Assembly: GCF_000725805.1 (NCBI RefSeq)
Contig: NZ_JOFT01000036.1
Location: 1 to 64,000 of the forward strand
Reading direction: 5' to 3'
Source: Streptomyces xanthophaeus
GTDB taxonomy: Bacteria; Actinomycetota; Actinomycetes; Streptomycetales; Streptomycetaceae
DNA: 64,000 nucleotides
Made by a program: the position numbers and the translations under genes. Shown piece after piece: positions 1 to 8,389 of the stretch. Numbering within the stretch: position 1 is the stretch's first letter; each line of letters opens with the position of its first letter. The notes beneath the pieces were generated by a model. The model ran no database searches and was not told where the DNA came from. It worked only from the letters and a program-made list of their open reading frames with translations.

Positions 1-24
1 GGGAGAGTAGGACGCCGCCGAACA
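1..24 (+). rRNA. 5S ribosomal RNA, 3' end only
   Basis: The first bases match the conserved 3' end of streptomycete 5S rRNA (a GGGAGAGTAGGACGCCGCCG core followed by AACA). The rest of the gene and the 23S and 16S genes lie to the left of the window. The exact 3' end is uncertain by a few bases. A strong terminator follows, as expected at the end of an rrn operon. Confidence 0.85.
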
Positions 25-36
25 ATCATTGTGGGA

Positions 37-66
37 AAGCCCCGCACCTTATGGTGCGGGGCTTTT
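37..66 (+). terminator. Intrinsic terminator of the rRNA operon
   Basis: A 12-bp perfect stem (37-48 with 53-64) encloses a 4-base loop (TTAT) and ends in a TTTT run. It lies about 13 bases after the 5S end and 150 bases before the next gene, so it should end the rRNA transcript. Confidence 0.9.
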
Positions 67-213
67 CTGCGTTCAGGGGCAGATCGATGACCCGCTGGGG
101 ACCGTCCGGGGCGCCGGGGCCGGCTCCTGGGGGCCGCGAATCTTTCCCGCGTTCGTCCGTTCACCAGCATCAGCTTGCCGGGCACCTGGACTGACGGCTC
201 GTAGGGTTGGGGC

Positions 214-867
214 ATGGGCTATGACCTCGTCATCTTCGACAACGACGGCGTGCTGGTGGACAGTGAGCCGCTCGCCAACAGCATCCTCGCCGGGTATCTG
301 AGTGAGCTCGGGCACGCGACTTCCTACGAGGATTCGCTCCGCGACTACATGGGGGCCGCCGTGCACCGGGTGCACGACCTGGTCCTCGAGCGGACGGGGG
401 AGCGGCTGCCGGCGGACTTCGACGAGACCCTGCACGCGCGGACCTTCGCCGCGTTCGAGCGGGAACTGAAGCCCGTCCCCGGAGTGGAGGACGTCCTCGG
501 AGCACTGACCGCCAGCGGGGTCGGCTACTGCCTGGCCTCCTCCGGGACGCACGAGCGGATCCGGGTCGGACACCGGGCGGCCGGGCTCGACGGATGGTTC
601 GAGGAGGAGTGGATCTTCAGTGCGCAGGACGTGGGGGCAGGCAAGCCGGCCCCGGACCTGTTCCTGCACGCGGCCCGGCAGATGGGCGTCGAGCCCGCGC
701 GGTGCGTCGTCGTCGAGGACAGCCCGCTCGGCATCCAGGCCGCCACGGCCGCCGGGATGGACGTGTACGCGTTCACCGCGATGCTGCCCGCCGAGCGGCT
801 CCCCGGGGCCACCGGATACTTCGGGGACATGATGCAGCTGCCGGGGCTCCTGCAACTGCCCGTGTGA
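214..867 (+). CDS. HAD-superfamily hydrolase, phosphoglycolate phosphatase/beta-phosphoglucomutase-like
   Basis: A 217-residue cytosolic haloacid-dehalogenase fold enzyme. Motif I is near the start (FDNDGVLVDSE, nucleophile plus general acid Asp), followed by a helical cap. Thr/Ser motif II lies in the LASSGT segment, the motif III Lys in GAGKPAPD, and motif IV in VVVEDSPLGI. The size and the VDSE signature fit the subfamily that hydrolyses small sugar phosphates or phosphoglycolate. The true substrate cannot be told. It is separated from the rRNA by a terminator and from the MFS gene by 43 bases, so co-transcription with the MFS gene is possible. Confidence 0.8.
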   Translation: MGYDLVIFDNDGVLVDSEPLANSILAGYLSELGHATSYEDSLRDYMGAAVHRVHDLVLERTGERLPADFDETLHARTFAAFERELKPVPGVEDVLGALTASGVGYCLASSGTHERIRVGHRAAGLDGWFEEEWIFSAQDVGAGKPAPDLFLHAARQMGVEPARCVVVEDSPLGIQAATAAGMDVYAFTAMLPAERLPGATGYFGDMMQLPGLLQLPV

Positions 868-910
868 TCTCTCTACCCACCGGTAGCGGCGGGGCCTACG
901 CTGACCCGCC

Positions 911-2131
911 ATGACGGATGAAGTGCGGCTGCGCCGGGGGCGCGGGGCTCTGGGGATCAGCTTCTTCGCGCAGGGGGTCGCCTTCGCGCTGCTCGTGACC
1001 CGGATCCCGGCCATCCAGGACCGGTACGGGATATCCGACGGGCTGCTGCCCGCCTTCCTGGCGGCGGTCCCCGTCCTCGCGGGCGCGGCGAGCGTGGCCA
1101 CCGAGCACCTGGTCAAGCGGGTCGCGCCCAGCGTCGTACTGCGGTGGGCGCAGCCGCTGGTCCTGCTGTCCCTGCTGGGCGTCGGGGCCGGTGACCAGAT
1201 GTGGCACGTGGCCCTGGCCCTGGGGGCGTTCGGGCTGTCGGTCGGTGCGCTGGACGCCTCGATGAACATGCTCGGGGTGAGCCTGCAGCACGCGTACGGG
1301 CGCAGCATCATGCTGGGGTTCCACGCCTCGTACAGTCTCGGCGGGATCGTGGGGGCCTCGGCCGCCTGGGCCGGGGCGCACTGGCACCTGGGGCTGTTCG
1401 TGTCGTACCTGCCGGCGGTGGCGGTGCTGCTGCCGCTGACGCTGTGGGCGAGCCGGGCCTACGTGGACCGCGGTGCCGGGGGCGCGGGGGACGTGGTGGA
1501 GAAGGGGCTGGGGGCCGGCGGGTTCAAGCTGCTGCTGCCGCTGTGCCTGGTGATGGCCTGCGCGTACATCGGGGACTCGACGGTGGCGAACTGGAGTGCC
1601 AAGTACCTCCAGGACGTGCTGGGGAGCTCCGAGCAGCTGGCGACGGTCCCGTACAACGTCTACATGGTGACCACCCTGATCGGGCGGGCCGTCGGGGACC
1701 TGGGTGTGCGCCGGTTCGGGGCGGCCGCCGTGGTGCGGGGCGGGGCGGTGGTCGCCGCCGCGGGGTTCGCGGTGGTGGCCGCGGCGCCGGGGGCGTGGGT
1801 GGGGATGCTCGGGTTCACGCTGCTGGGGATCGGGCTCTGCGTGATCGTGCCGCAGACCTTCGCGGCCGCGGGGCGGCTGTTCCCGGGGGCGTCCGACACG
1901 GCGATCGCCCGGCTGAACATCTTCAACTACGTCGGTTTCCTGATCGGGTCGCCGCTCGTCGGGGGGATCGGGGACGCCTGGAGCTATCGGGGGGCGATGC
2001 TCGTGCCGATGGTCCTCGTCCTGATCACGCTGTTCTACGCCCGCTCGTTCGGAGCCGGGGAGGCCCGATACGGTGTCGGGCATGAGCGGGCGCGGGCTGT
2101 TGATGTGGGACGAGGCGGTCACGGGGTATGA
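911..2131 (+). CDS. MFS transporter
   Basis: A 406-residue integral membrane protein with about twelve hydrophobic segments in two halves, the usual size for the major facilitator superfamily. The first segment follows a short basic N-terminus (MTDEVRLRRGR). The hydrophilic break between halves lies near residues 185-205 (DRGAGGAGDVVEKG). The fold resembles sugar or drug-proton antiporters of the FucP/YbjJ type, but no substrate motif was recognised. Its 3' end overlaps the next gene by 59 bases if that gene starts at GTG 2073. Confidence 0.8.
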   Translation: MTDEVRLRRGRGALGISFFAQGVAFALLVTRIPAIQDRYGISDGLLPAFLAAVPVLAGAASVATEHLVKRVAPSVVLRWAQPLVLLSLLGVGAGDQMWHVALALGAFGLSVGALDASMNMLGVSLQHAYGRSIMLGFHASYSLGGIVGASAAWAGAHWHLGLFVSYLPAVAVLLPLTLWASRAYVDRGAGGAGDVVEKGLGAGGFKLLLPLCLVMACAYIGDSTVANWSAKYLQDVLGSSEQLATVPYNVYMVTTLIGRAVGDLGVRRFGAAAVVRGGAVVAAAGFAVVAAAPGAWVGMLGFTLLGIGLCVIVPQTFAAAGRLFPGASDTAIARLNIFNYVGFLIGSPLVGGIGDAWSYRGAMLVPMVLVLITLFYARSFGAGEARYGVGHERARAVDVGRGGHGV

Positions 2132-3251
2132 CTTCGGGCCGAGCCATCCGATGGACCCGGTGCGCCTGGCGCTGACCATGGGCCTGGTGCGTGCCTTCGG
2201 GCTGGACCGGGTGATGGAGGTGCGGGCGGCCCGCGCGGCCGGTGACTCGACGCTCAGGCTGGTCCACCGGGACGACTACGTGGCCGCGGTGCGGGAGGTG
2301 TCGGCCGATCCGGGTGCCGCCGACGGCTCGTACGGGCTGGGGACGGTCGACGATCCGGCCTTCCACGGGATGCACGAGGCCTCGGCGCTGATCGCCGGGC
2401 AGTCGGTGGCGGGTGCGGAGGCGCTGTGGCGCGGGGAGGCCGAGCACGCGGTGAACTTCGCCGGGGGCCTGCACCATGCGATGCCGGGCGGTGCGGCCGG
2501 TTTCTGCGTGTACAACGACGCGGCGCTGGCCGTGGCGCGGCTGCTGGAGCTGGGCGCGGAGCGGGTCGCGTACGTGGACGTGGACGTCCACCACGGGGAC
2601 GGGGTGCAGGCGGCCTTCTGGGACGACCCCCGGGTCCTGACGGTGTCCCTGCACGAGCATCCGCGGACGCTGTTCCCGCAGACCGGCTGGCCGCAGGAGA
2701 CGGGCGGGCCGGCGGCCGAGGGGTCGGCGGTGAACGTGGCGCTGCCCGCGGGGACCGGCGACGAGGGGTGGCTGCGGGCCTTCCACGCGACGGTGCCGGA
2801 GCTGCTGGCGGACTTCCGGCCCCAGGTGCTGGTGACCCAGCACGGGGCGGACACGCACTTCGAGGACCCGCTCGCGCACCTGGCGGTGTCCCTGGACGCC
2901 CAGCGGGCCGTCCAGGAGGCGTGTCACGAGCTCGCGCACACCTACGCGGACGGGAAGTGGCTGGCCCTGGGCGGCGGCGGGTACGCGGTCGTCGACGTCG
3001 TGCCGCGCTCGTGGACGCACCTGGTGGCGATCGCCGCTCACCGGCCGGTGGAGCCGCGGACGCCGGTGCCGGAGTCGTGGCGGCAGGAGGCGTACGCGCG
3101 GACGCGGCAGTTGGCGCCGTCGCGGATGACGGACGGGCGGACGCCGTCGTGGCGGGACTGGGATGCCGGATACGACCCCGCGGACCGTACGGATCAAGCC
3201 GTCCTGGCCACGCGGCGGGCCGTGTTCCCGTTGCGCGGAATGCTGACCTGA
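2073..3251 (+). CDS. acuC: Acetoin utilization protein AcuC-like, class I histone-deacetylase fold
   Basis: A 392-residue zinc-dependent deacetylase of the arginase/HDAC fold. Diagnostic segments are the double-His motif in GGLHHAMPGGAAGF, the metal-binding DVDVHHGDGVQ, the QHGADTH segment and the C-terminal GGGGY loop, all in the usual order. In Bacillus, AcuC deacetylates and reactivates acetyl-CoA synthetase; here that role is inferred from family only. GTG 2073 is chosen because GGAGCCGGGGAGG lies 9 bases upstream; ATG 2082 is the alternative. The gene overlaps the end of the MFS gene, suggesting translational coupling. Confidence 0.85.
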   Translation: MSGMSGRGLLMWDEAVTGYDFGPSHPMDPVRLALTMGLVRAFGLDRVMEVRAARAAGDSTLRLVHRDDYVAAVREVSADPGAADGSYGLGTVDDPAFHGMHEASALIAGQSVAGAEALWRGEAEHAVNFAGGLHHAMPGGAAGFCVYNDAALAVARLLELGAERVAYVDVDVHHGDGVQAAFWDDPRVLTVSLHEHPRTLFPQTGWPQETGGPAAEGSAVNVALPAGTGDEGWLRAFHATVPELLADFRPQVLVTQHGADTHFEDPLAHLAVSLDAQRAVQEACHELAHTYADGKWLALGGGGYAVVDVVPRSWTHLVAIAAHRPVEPRTPVPESWRQEAYARTRQLAPSRMTDGRTPSWRDWDAGYDPADRTDQAVLATRRAVFPLRGMLT

Positions 3252-3311
3252 CGTTCGCCCGTTACGCCAACTGTGGGGCTGTTCGCCTGAATTGATGACC
3301 CGCCAGGTGGG

Positions 3312-4160
3312 GTGGGGCAGCATCGGAGGGTGTTGAGCACCGGCGCGCTGCGTGCGCATCTGCTGGCCGCCCGGTTGGCCGGGCCGATCGCCACCTCCCG
3401 GGAGGAGAGCCTGCGCAGTTACCGCCTGTTCGCGGCGCGGGATCCGCGGGTGCTGCTGGGGCTGGAGCCGGAGCGGATCTGGGGCGAGGGTGAGCTGCTG
3501 GGGCTGATGGCGCGCAAGTGCGGGGTCTCGGCGGACCCGTCGCACGTCAGCGGGCCGGACAGGATCGATCCGGAGCGGACGGTGGCCGCGCTGGAGGCCT
3601 TCGCGGGGCGGCTGCGGGCCGCTGCGGGGGCCCGGTCGCCCGTGTTGTTCGGGACGGGTCACCCGCACCGTCTCCTGGAGTTCTACGCCTGTTTGGCGCG
3701 GGCGTTATCGGCGGCGGGATGTGTTGTCCTCACCCCGGCGCAGGGGGTAAGTGTCGACATGGCGACCCGGTTCGGCGTACGCACGCACAGCATCGATTAC
3801 GTACGGGGGGTCGCACTGGTGCGGGAGCCCGGCGCGCGGCCGGCCGGGAGCGCCACCGGCGCACACACCCATTCGCCGTTGCCGGTCCGGGTCGCGCTCG
3901 GGGCGCTGGCGGAGGCCGGGGGGCCGCTGCCGGAGCTCGTGGTGGGGGACCACGGGTGGGTGTGCGGTGCAGGTCAGCTGGGTGTGGAGGCGATCGCCCT
4001 GGCCGATACGGATGATCCCGCTCCGTTCGTGGCGGAGGCTGAGGGGCTGGTCTCCGTGACCGTTCCGCTGGATGACGCGGTGCCTGCGGACTACTACCGA
4101 CCGCTCACTCGCTATGTACTCGATCGGGCCAGTCTGCCCGGCCGCGAGGAGTGGCTGTAG
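3312..4160 (+). CDS. Conserved actinobacterial protein, putative phosphatase
   Basis: A 282-residue soluble protein. From memory the pattern matches a family usually annotated only as phosphatase, found beside the small HTH gene in many streptomycetes. I see no classical HAD, PTP or PP2C catalytic signature. Notable segments are FGTGHPHRLLEFY near residue 115 and VVGDHGWVCGAGQLG near 220, with conserved His and Asp that could bind metal. The start is uncertain: GTG 3312, or TTG 3333 just behind GGAGGG. It precedes the HTH gene by 115 bases on the same strand. Confidence 0.6.
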   Translation: MGQHRRVLSTGALRAHLLAARLAGPIATSREESLRSYRLFAARDPRVLLGLEPERIWGEGELLGLMARKCGVSADPSHVSGPDRIDPERTVAALEAFAGRLRAAAGARSPVLFGTGHPHRLLEFYACLARALSAAGCVVLTPAQGVSVDMATRFGVRTHSIDYVRGVALVREPGARPAGSATGAHTHSPLPVRVALGALAEAGGPLPELVVGDHGWVCGAGQLGVEAIALADTDDPAPFVAEAEGLVSVTVPLDDAVPADYYRPLTRYVLDRASLPGREEWL

Positions 4161-4275
4161 CTCCTCTTCCCCACTCGTATCACGCGCCCCTACTCTGGGG
4201 AGTGAGCGTGCGACGACGAGGAGTAACCGGAGGGGAAGCCGGTGCCCGTCATGCGCGGAAGGTCAAAGGTGTGTC

Positions 4276-4485
4276 ATGGCTGCTGGCGAGAGGCCTCTCA
4301 ACGAGGTCGTGTTCCTTACCGTGGCGGAGGTCGCCTCGGTGATGCGAGTGTCGAAGATGACCGTGTACCGCCTGGTGCACAGTGGTCATCTGCCCGCGAT
4401 CCGGGTGGGCCGGTCCTTCCGGGTGCCCGAGCAGGCGGTCCACGAGTACCTCCGAGAGTCCTATGTGGGGGTGGAGACGGCCTGA
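4276..4485 (+). CDS. Small excisionase/MerR-like helix-turn-helix DNA-binding protein
   Basis: A 69-residue protein that is essentially one winged-helix HTH of the excisionase (HTH_17) type, with LTVAEVASVMRVSKMTVYRLVH as the HTH and IRVGRSFRVPE as the wing. The fold is shared with BldC. Although labelled excisionase by domain, it sits in a chromosomal block rather than a phage. In Mycobacterium the counterpart (Rv0500A, from memory) precedes the same micro-protein and epimerase genes. It probably acts as a dedicated transcription factor; its target is unknown. ATG 4276 begins the conserved part of the frame. Confidence 0.8.
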   Translation: MAAGERPLNEVVFLTVAEVASVMRVSKMTVYRLVHSGHLPAIRVGRSFRVPEQAVHEYLRESYVGVETA

Positions 4486-4519
4486 GACTGATGTCCGCGG
4501 CTCCCTGGAAGGGCTCGGA

Positions 4520-4549
4520 TTACAAGCTCAGAGCTTGGGCGGGTAGGCT
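4520..4549 (+). promoter_or_regulatory. Possible vegetative promoter for the bS22 gene
   Basis: TTACAA (4520-4525) and TAGGCT (4544-4549) are 18 bases apart and resemble a HrdB-type -35/-10 pair. The pair lies about 65 bases upstream of the GTG of the 32-residue protein. Judged by eye only. Confidence 0.35.
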
Positions 4550-4615
4550 AGGCCGACGTAGGTCGTGTGGGCCCAGACGCCCCGCACCAGTGAAGAGAAG
4601 TGAGCGAGGGTAGTC

Positions 4616-4714
4616 GTGGGCTCTGTTATCAAGAAGCGGCGCAAGCGGATGGCTAAGAAGAAGCACCGCAAGCTGCTCAAGCGCACCCGCGTCCAGCGCC
4701 GTAACAAGAAGTAA
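4616..4714 (+). CDS. bS22 micro-protein (AURKAIP1/COX24-domain small ribosomal protein)
   Basis: A 32-residue, extremely basic protein: [20 protein letters not shown], then [12 protein letters not shown]. It matches the conserved actinobacterial micro-protein identified as ribosomal protein bS22 in mycobacterial 30S subunits and related to the C-terminal domain of mitochondrial AURKAIP1. The start is GTG 4616 with GAGCGAGGG 5 bases upstream. A strong terminator follows within 25 bases, fitting a highly expressed monocistronic unit. Genes this short are commonly missed by automated annotation. Confidence 0.9.
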   Translation: MGSVIKKRRKRMAKKKHRKLLKRTRVQRRNKK

Positions 4715-4734
4715 ACGGCAGCTGTACGTGTTCT

Positions 4735-4771
4735 CCGCAGCCCCTCCACCATCCTGGTGGAGGGGCTGCGG
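4735..4771 (+). terminator. Intrinsic terminator after the bS22 gene
   Basis: A perfect 16-bp GC-rich stem (4735-4750 with 4756-4771) has a 5-base loop. It ends 39 bases before the preferred start of the epimerase gene. No long T-run follows, as is common in Streptomyces. Confidence 0.8.
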
Positions 4772-4809
4772 TGCAGCCGGGGGACTTCTTCGAGGGAGGC
4801 GCTGAGCTC

Positions 4810-5886
4810 GTGGGGAAGGTCGTGCTCGTCACCGGGGCTGCCCGGCAGCTGGGCGGGCGCTTCGTGCGCCGGATCCAGCGTGATCCCGATGTGGAGCGGG
4901 TGATCGCGGTCGACGCGGTGACCCCGCCGCACCGGCTCGGCAAGGCCGAGTTCGTCCGTACGGACATCAGGCAGTCGTCGATCGCCCGCGTGCTCGCGGA
5001 GCACGCCGTGGACACGGTCGTCCACCTGGCGGTCACCGGCGGCAGTGCGGGCACAGGCGGTGCGCACAGCACCGTGAAGGAAACGAACGTCATCGGGACG
5101 ATGCAGCTCCTCGGGGCCTGCCAGAAGTCGCCGACCATCCGGCGGCTCGTGGTGAAGTCCAGTACCAGCGTGTACGGGGGCACCTCGCGGGACCCGGCGG
5201 TCTTCACCGAGAACACCGAACCCAAGTCCCTGCCGGCGGGCGGCTTCGCCAAGGACGCCGCCGAGGTCGAGGGGTACGTACGGGGCTTCGCGCGCAGGCG
5301 GCCGGACGTCGCGGTGTGCGTGCTGCGGTTCGCGAACATCCTGGGGCCCTTCGCCGATTCGGCGCTGGCCGAGTACTTCTCCATCCCCGTGCTGCCGACC
5401 GTGCTGGGCTACGACCCGCGGCTGCAGTTCGTGCACGAGGACGACGTACTGGAGGTGCTGCGGCTGGCGGCCCAGGAGCCGAGGCGCGGGACCCTGAACA
5501 GCGGGACCTTCAACATCGCGGGCGACGGCGTCCTGCTGCTGTCGCAGTGCTCGCGGCGGCTGGGGCGGCCGACGCTGCCGCTGCTGCTGCCCGCGGTGAC
5601 GTGGGCCGGGTCGGCGCTGCGGGCGGTCGGGGTGACCGACTTCTCGCCGGAGCAGATAAGGCTCCTGACGCACGGACGGGTCGTGGAGACCTCGCAGATG
5701 CGTGAAGTACTGGGATTCGAGCCGATGTACACGACCGCCGAGACCTTCGCCGACTTCGCCCGGAGCCGGGGCCGGGGGCTGCTGCCGCCGGAACGGGCGG
5801 GGCGGGCCGTGGACCGGCTTGCCGCCGTGCTGAAGGTGGACGGCGTGGAAGCCGACGTGGACGCGGTGGAAGGAGCGAAGCACTAG
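4810..5886 (+). CDS. NAD-dependent epimerase/dehydratase (extended SDR)
   Basis: A protein of about 358 residues with an N-terminal Rossmann motif (VLVTGAARQLGGRF) and an acidic beta2 end (VIAVDAV), as in NAD-binding UDP-sugar epimerases. The SVYGG segment around residue 118 and the NILGP segment fit this family. The usual YxxxK catalytic pair is not evident: where it should fall the sequence reads AGGFAKDAAEVEGY. GTG 4810 is preferred over GTG 4771 because GAGGGAGG lies 10 bases upstream and 4771 is inside the terminator stem. It overlaps the acyltransferase by one base (TAGTG). The same pair adjoins bS22 in mycobacteria (Rv0501-Rv0502, from memory). Confidence 0.8.
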   Translation: MGKVVLVTGAARQLGGRFVRRIQRDPDVERVIAVDAVTPPHRLGKAEFVRTDIRQSSIARVLAEHAVDTVVHLAVTGGSAGTGGAHSTVKETNVIGTMQLLGACQKSPTIRRLVVKSSTSVYGGTSRDPAVFTENTEPKSLPAGGFAKDAAEVEGYVRGFARRRPDVAVCVLRFANILGPFADSALAEYFSIPVLPTVLGYDPRLQFVHEDDVLEVLRLAAQEPRRGTLNSGTFNIAGDGVLLLSQCSRRLGRPTLPLLLPAVTWAGSALRAVGVTDFSPEQIRLLTHGRVVETSQMREVLGFEPMYTTAETFADFARSRGRGLLPPERAGRAVDRLAAVLKVDGVEADVDAVEGAKH

Positions 5887-6884
5887 TGGCGGACGCCAAG
5901 GTCATTCCGTTCGACGAGGACCGGCCGCGCCGGCGGCCCATGGGGCGCCGGGTACGGGTGGCCCCGCAGGCCGAACCGGCCGCGGAGCCGGTCGTGGAGG
6001 TCGAGCAGGTGCCGCGCGCCGCGGGCGCCGGCCAGGACCCGGGCGGCGGCTGGGACAAGCGGATCGCCGGCGGGCTGGCCTTCCTGCGGCGCCGGGTCAC
6101 CGGGGACTACGAGGTCGACGACTTCGGCTACGACAAGGAGCTGACGGACCAGGTCCTGATGTCCCTGCTGCGGCCGCTGTACGACAAGTACTTCAGGGTC
6201 GAGGTCAAGGGCATCGAGAACATCCCCAAGGAGGGTGGTGCGCTGATCGTGGCGAACCACTCGGGGACGCTGCCGCTGGACGGGCTGATGCTCCAGGTCG
6301 CCGTCCACGACCACCACCCCGCGCAGCGGCACCTGCGGCTGCTGGCCGCGGACCTCGTGTTCATGCTGCCGGTGGTCAACGAGCTGGCGCGCAAGGCCGG
6401 GCACACCCTGGCGTGCGCGGAGGACGCGCAGCGGCTGCTGGAGGCCGGGGAACTCGTCGGTGTGATGCCGGAGGGCTTCAAGGGGATAGGGAAGCCGTTC
6501 GGCGACCGGTACAAGCTGCAGCGCTTCGGGCGGGGCGGGTTCGTGTCGACGGCGCTGAGAGCGGGCACGCCGATCGTGCCGTGCTCGATCGTGGGGGCGG
6601 AGGAGATCTACCCCATGGTCGGCAACGCGAAGACGCTGGCGCGGCTGCTGGGGATCCCGTACTTCCCGATCACCCCGACGTTCCCGTGGCTGGGGCCGCT
6701 GGGCGCGCTGCCGCTGCCGACGAAGTGGACGATCCAGTTCGGTGAGCCGATCTCCACGGCGGGCTACGCGGCGGAGGCGGCGGAGGATCCGATGCTGATG
6801 TTCAACCTGACGGACCAGGTGCGCGAGCAGATCCAGCACACGCTGTACAAGCTGCTGGTGCAGCGGAGGTCCGTGTTCTTCTGA
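5886..6884 (+). CDS. Lysophospholipid acyltransferase family protein (PlsC-like)
   Basis: A 332-residue protein whose first ~80 residues are variable and rich in Arg, Pro and Ala, followed by an acyltransferase core. The catalytic His-Asp block reads ANHSGTLPLDG, with two more residues between His and Asp than the classical HX4D. The acyl-acceptor motif is VMPEGFKG, and PIVPCSIVGAEE follows. The family acylates lysophospholipids or related lipids at the inner membrane face; the acceptor is unknown here. It is translationally coupled to the upstream epimerase gene, hinting at a shared envelope-lipid role. Confidence 0.8.
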   Translation: MADAKVIPFDEDRPRRRPMGRRVRVAPQAEPAAEPVVEVEQVPRAAGAGQDPGGGWDKRIAGGLAFLRRRVTGDYEVDDFGYDKELTDQVLMSLLRPLYDKYFRVEVKGIENIPKEGGALIVANHSGTLPLDGLMLQVAVHDHHPAQRHLRLLAADLVFMLPVVNELARKAGHTLACAEDAQRLLEAGELVGVMPEGFKGIGKPFGDRYKLQRFGRGGFVSTALRAGTPIVPCSIVGAEEIYPMVGNAKTLARLLGIPYFPITPTFPWLGPLGALPLPTKWTIQFGEPISTAGYAAEAAEDPMLMFNLTDQVREQIQHTLYKLLVQRRSVFF

Positions 6885-6900
6885 GGTCGCGGGCGCGCGA

Positions 6901-6935
6901 AGACGCCGGCGGGGCCGAAAGCCTCGCCGGCGTCT
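6901..6935. terminator. Bidirectional terminator between acyltransferase gene and rsbN
   Basis: AGACGCCGGCG (6901-6911) pairs with 6925-6935 around a 13-base loop. The hairpin lies between two convergent genes. Confidence 0.75.
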
Positions 6936-6944
6936 CCACGTCTG

Positions 6945-8156
6945 CTACTCGGCGTCCTCCGCCTTGAGTCCCAGCCCCGGGAGCAGTCCCGGGAGGAGGG
7001 GCGGGAGGGTGATCTCCGGCTTGGGCTGGTCCGGGGTCACCGAGGGGGGCGGGGCCGACTGTCCCCCTGCGGGCGGGTGCAGCAGGTCGCCCGTACCGCC
7101 CAGGAGGCCGCCTGCCGGCGGGGGCGTGGTGCTTCCCGACGGGCTCGGGGCGGCGGCGCTGCCCGATGGGGTGCCCGAGGCCGGCGCGGAGTGCTGTTTG
7201 CCGCCGGGGGTGCCGGGCTTGGCCGGGGTGGCCGGTGAGCCCGAGACGGAGCCGCGGGTCTGCTCCGGGGGCTTGGGCAGCAGGCCCTGGAGCGGCGCCA
7301 CGTCATCGTCTATGGCCTGGAAGACCGACTCCACCTCTCCGCCGACGTCGGTGAGCTGCGCCGGGAGCTTCTCCCGGAGCTTGCCCCACGCGTCGCGGTG
7401 GGAGTTGGAGAACGACGACAGCTTCTGGATCGGGCCGAGCGAGCCGTCCCGTGCATAAGCCAGCTGGAGGAGCCGGTGGCCCTCCGACGCGTCGTGTTTC
7501 ATACCCGCCAGGGCGCGGCGGATCTCGCCCAGGGACTCGTGGTCCAGTACGCCCGTCCGGCCCCGTTCCATCAGCCTGCGGGCTTCCGACAGACGGTTCG
7601 AGGCCTGGTCGAGGAAGAGCTCGCCCCGGTCCGAATCGTCGTCGGCGAGCCCGAGCTTCAGGTCCTCCATGCCCCGTTTCACGGGGTAGAGGTGGTCACC
7701 GGGCAGGGCGTCGGAACTCGCAGCGGCCACTCCGCTGAAGGCCCCTGCGGCCACACCCACGGTGAGGCCTCCCGCTGCGATGCCCTTGGACCAGCGGGAG
7801 CGGGGCCGCAATTTCCGGAGCGAGGTCGCCCGGTGGGCGCCGCGGCCGGTCCGCTGTTCGGGCACCAGAGGGTCCGAGGCGGCACCGCCCCCGGCCCTTT
7901 CCTCCAGCACCATGGCTTCCATGGCGGCAACGAGCTGGGCTCGCTGCACCACTTTGACGTCTGCGTCCAGTACCGGGCGCGGCATTTCGCCGAGCGCACT
8001 CGCCAAGGCCAACAGCCGGTCGTGGTCGGCAGGTTCGGCAGGTGCCTCGCACTGCTCGGCCGCCGGGTCCGGTTCCGAAAGGTCGGACGGGGTCCGATCC
8101 TCCAAAGCCTGGGCGAAGGCGTTCGCCCGCCGGTGCGGAGTCACGTTCGCGATCAC
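6945..8156 (-). CDS. rsbN: Anti-sigma factor RsbN, cognate to sigma-BldN
   Basis: A protein of about 403 residues. A cytoplasmic N-terminal part is followed by one membrane segment (GIAAGGLTVGVAAGAFSGVAAA) and an extracytoplasmic DUF5667-like domain opening with SSDALPGDHLYPVKRG. The last ~120 residues are rich in Pro, Gly and Ser and lack obvious structure. In S. coelicolor and S. venezuelae RsbN holds the developmental sigma factor BldN at the membrane. GTG 8156 is preferred over GTG 8165 because AGGAGG lies 9 bases before 8156 and touches 8165. The gene lies directly downstream of bldN on the same strand. Confidence 0.85.
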   Translation of the reverse strand: MIANVTPHRRANAFAQALEDRTPSDLSEPDPAAEQCEAPAEPADHDRLLALASALGEMPRPVLDADVKVVQRAQLVAAMEAMVLEERAGGGAASDPLVPEQRTGRGAHRATSLRKLRPRSRWSKGIAAGGLTVGVAAGAFSGVAAASSDALPGDHLYPVKRGMEDLKLGLADDDSDRGELFLDQASNRLSEARRLMERGRTGVLDHESLGEIRRALAGMKHDASEGHRLLQLAYARDGSLGPIQKLSSFSNSHRDAWGKLREKLPAQLTDVGGEVESVFQAIDDDVAPLQGLLPKPPEQTRGSVSGSPATPAKPGTPGGKQHSAPASGTPSGSAAAPSPSGSTTPPPAGGLLGGTGDLLHPPAGGQSAPPPSVTPDQPKPEITLPPLLPGLLPGLGLKAEDAE

Positions 8157-8286
8157 TGGCGGCACCTCCTCTCGTCATGACGATCGACTCCCCAGGGTGT
8201 CCGGAAGGTTGCCCTCCTTGAGCACATCCACCCTTTCGGGTGAGTGGCTTCCGGCAGGGCTTGTCCACAGGGAGCCTGCATTCCGC

Positions 8287-8315
8287 ACAACGAGCGTCGC
8301 GGCACTTGGGTTACG
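8287..8315 (-). promoter_or_regulatory. Sigma-BldN-like promoter upstream of rsbN
   Basis: On the minus strand CGTAAC (8315-8310), 17 bases, then CGTTGT (8292-8287) closely resembles the sigma-BldN consensus as I recall it (CGTAAC, 16 bases, CGTTGA). It lies about 130 bases upstream of rsbN, matching reports that rsbN is transcribed by its own target sigma factor. The consensus is from memory. Confidence 0.5.
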
Positions 8316-8389
8316 GACGAAGGATGATCGGACCACAGCGTCATCGAGGGGTCACCGAATGTGAGGTTGTGTTGTCGGGTCGGAGGGGG

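Noticed and set aside
4276..4485. Small excisionase-like protein as a sign of a prophage or integrative element
   Set aside because: No integrase, attachment repeat or phage gene is nearby, and the gene is part of a conserved chromosomal block with bS22.
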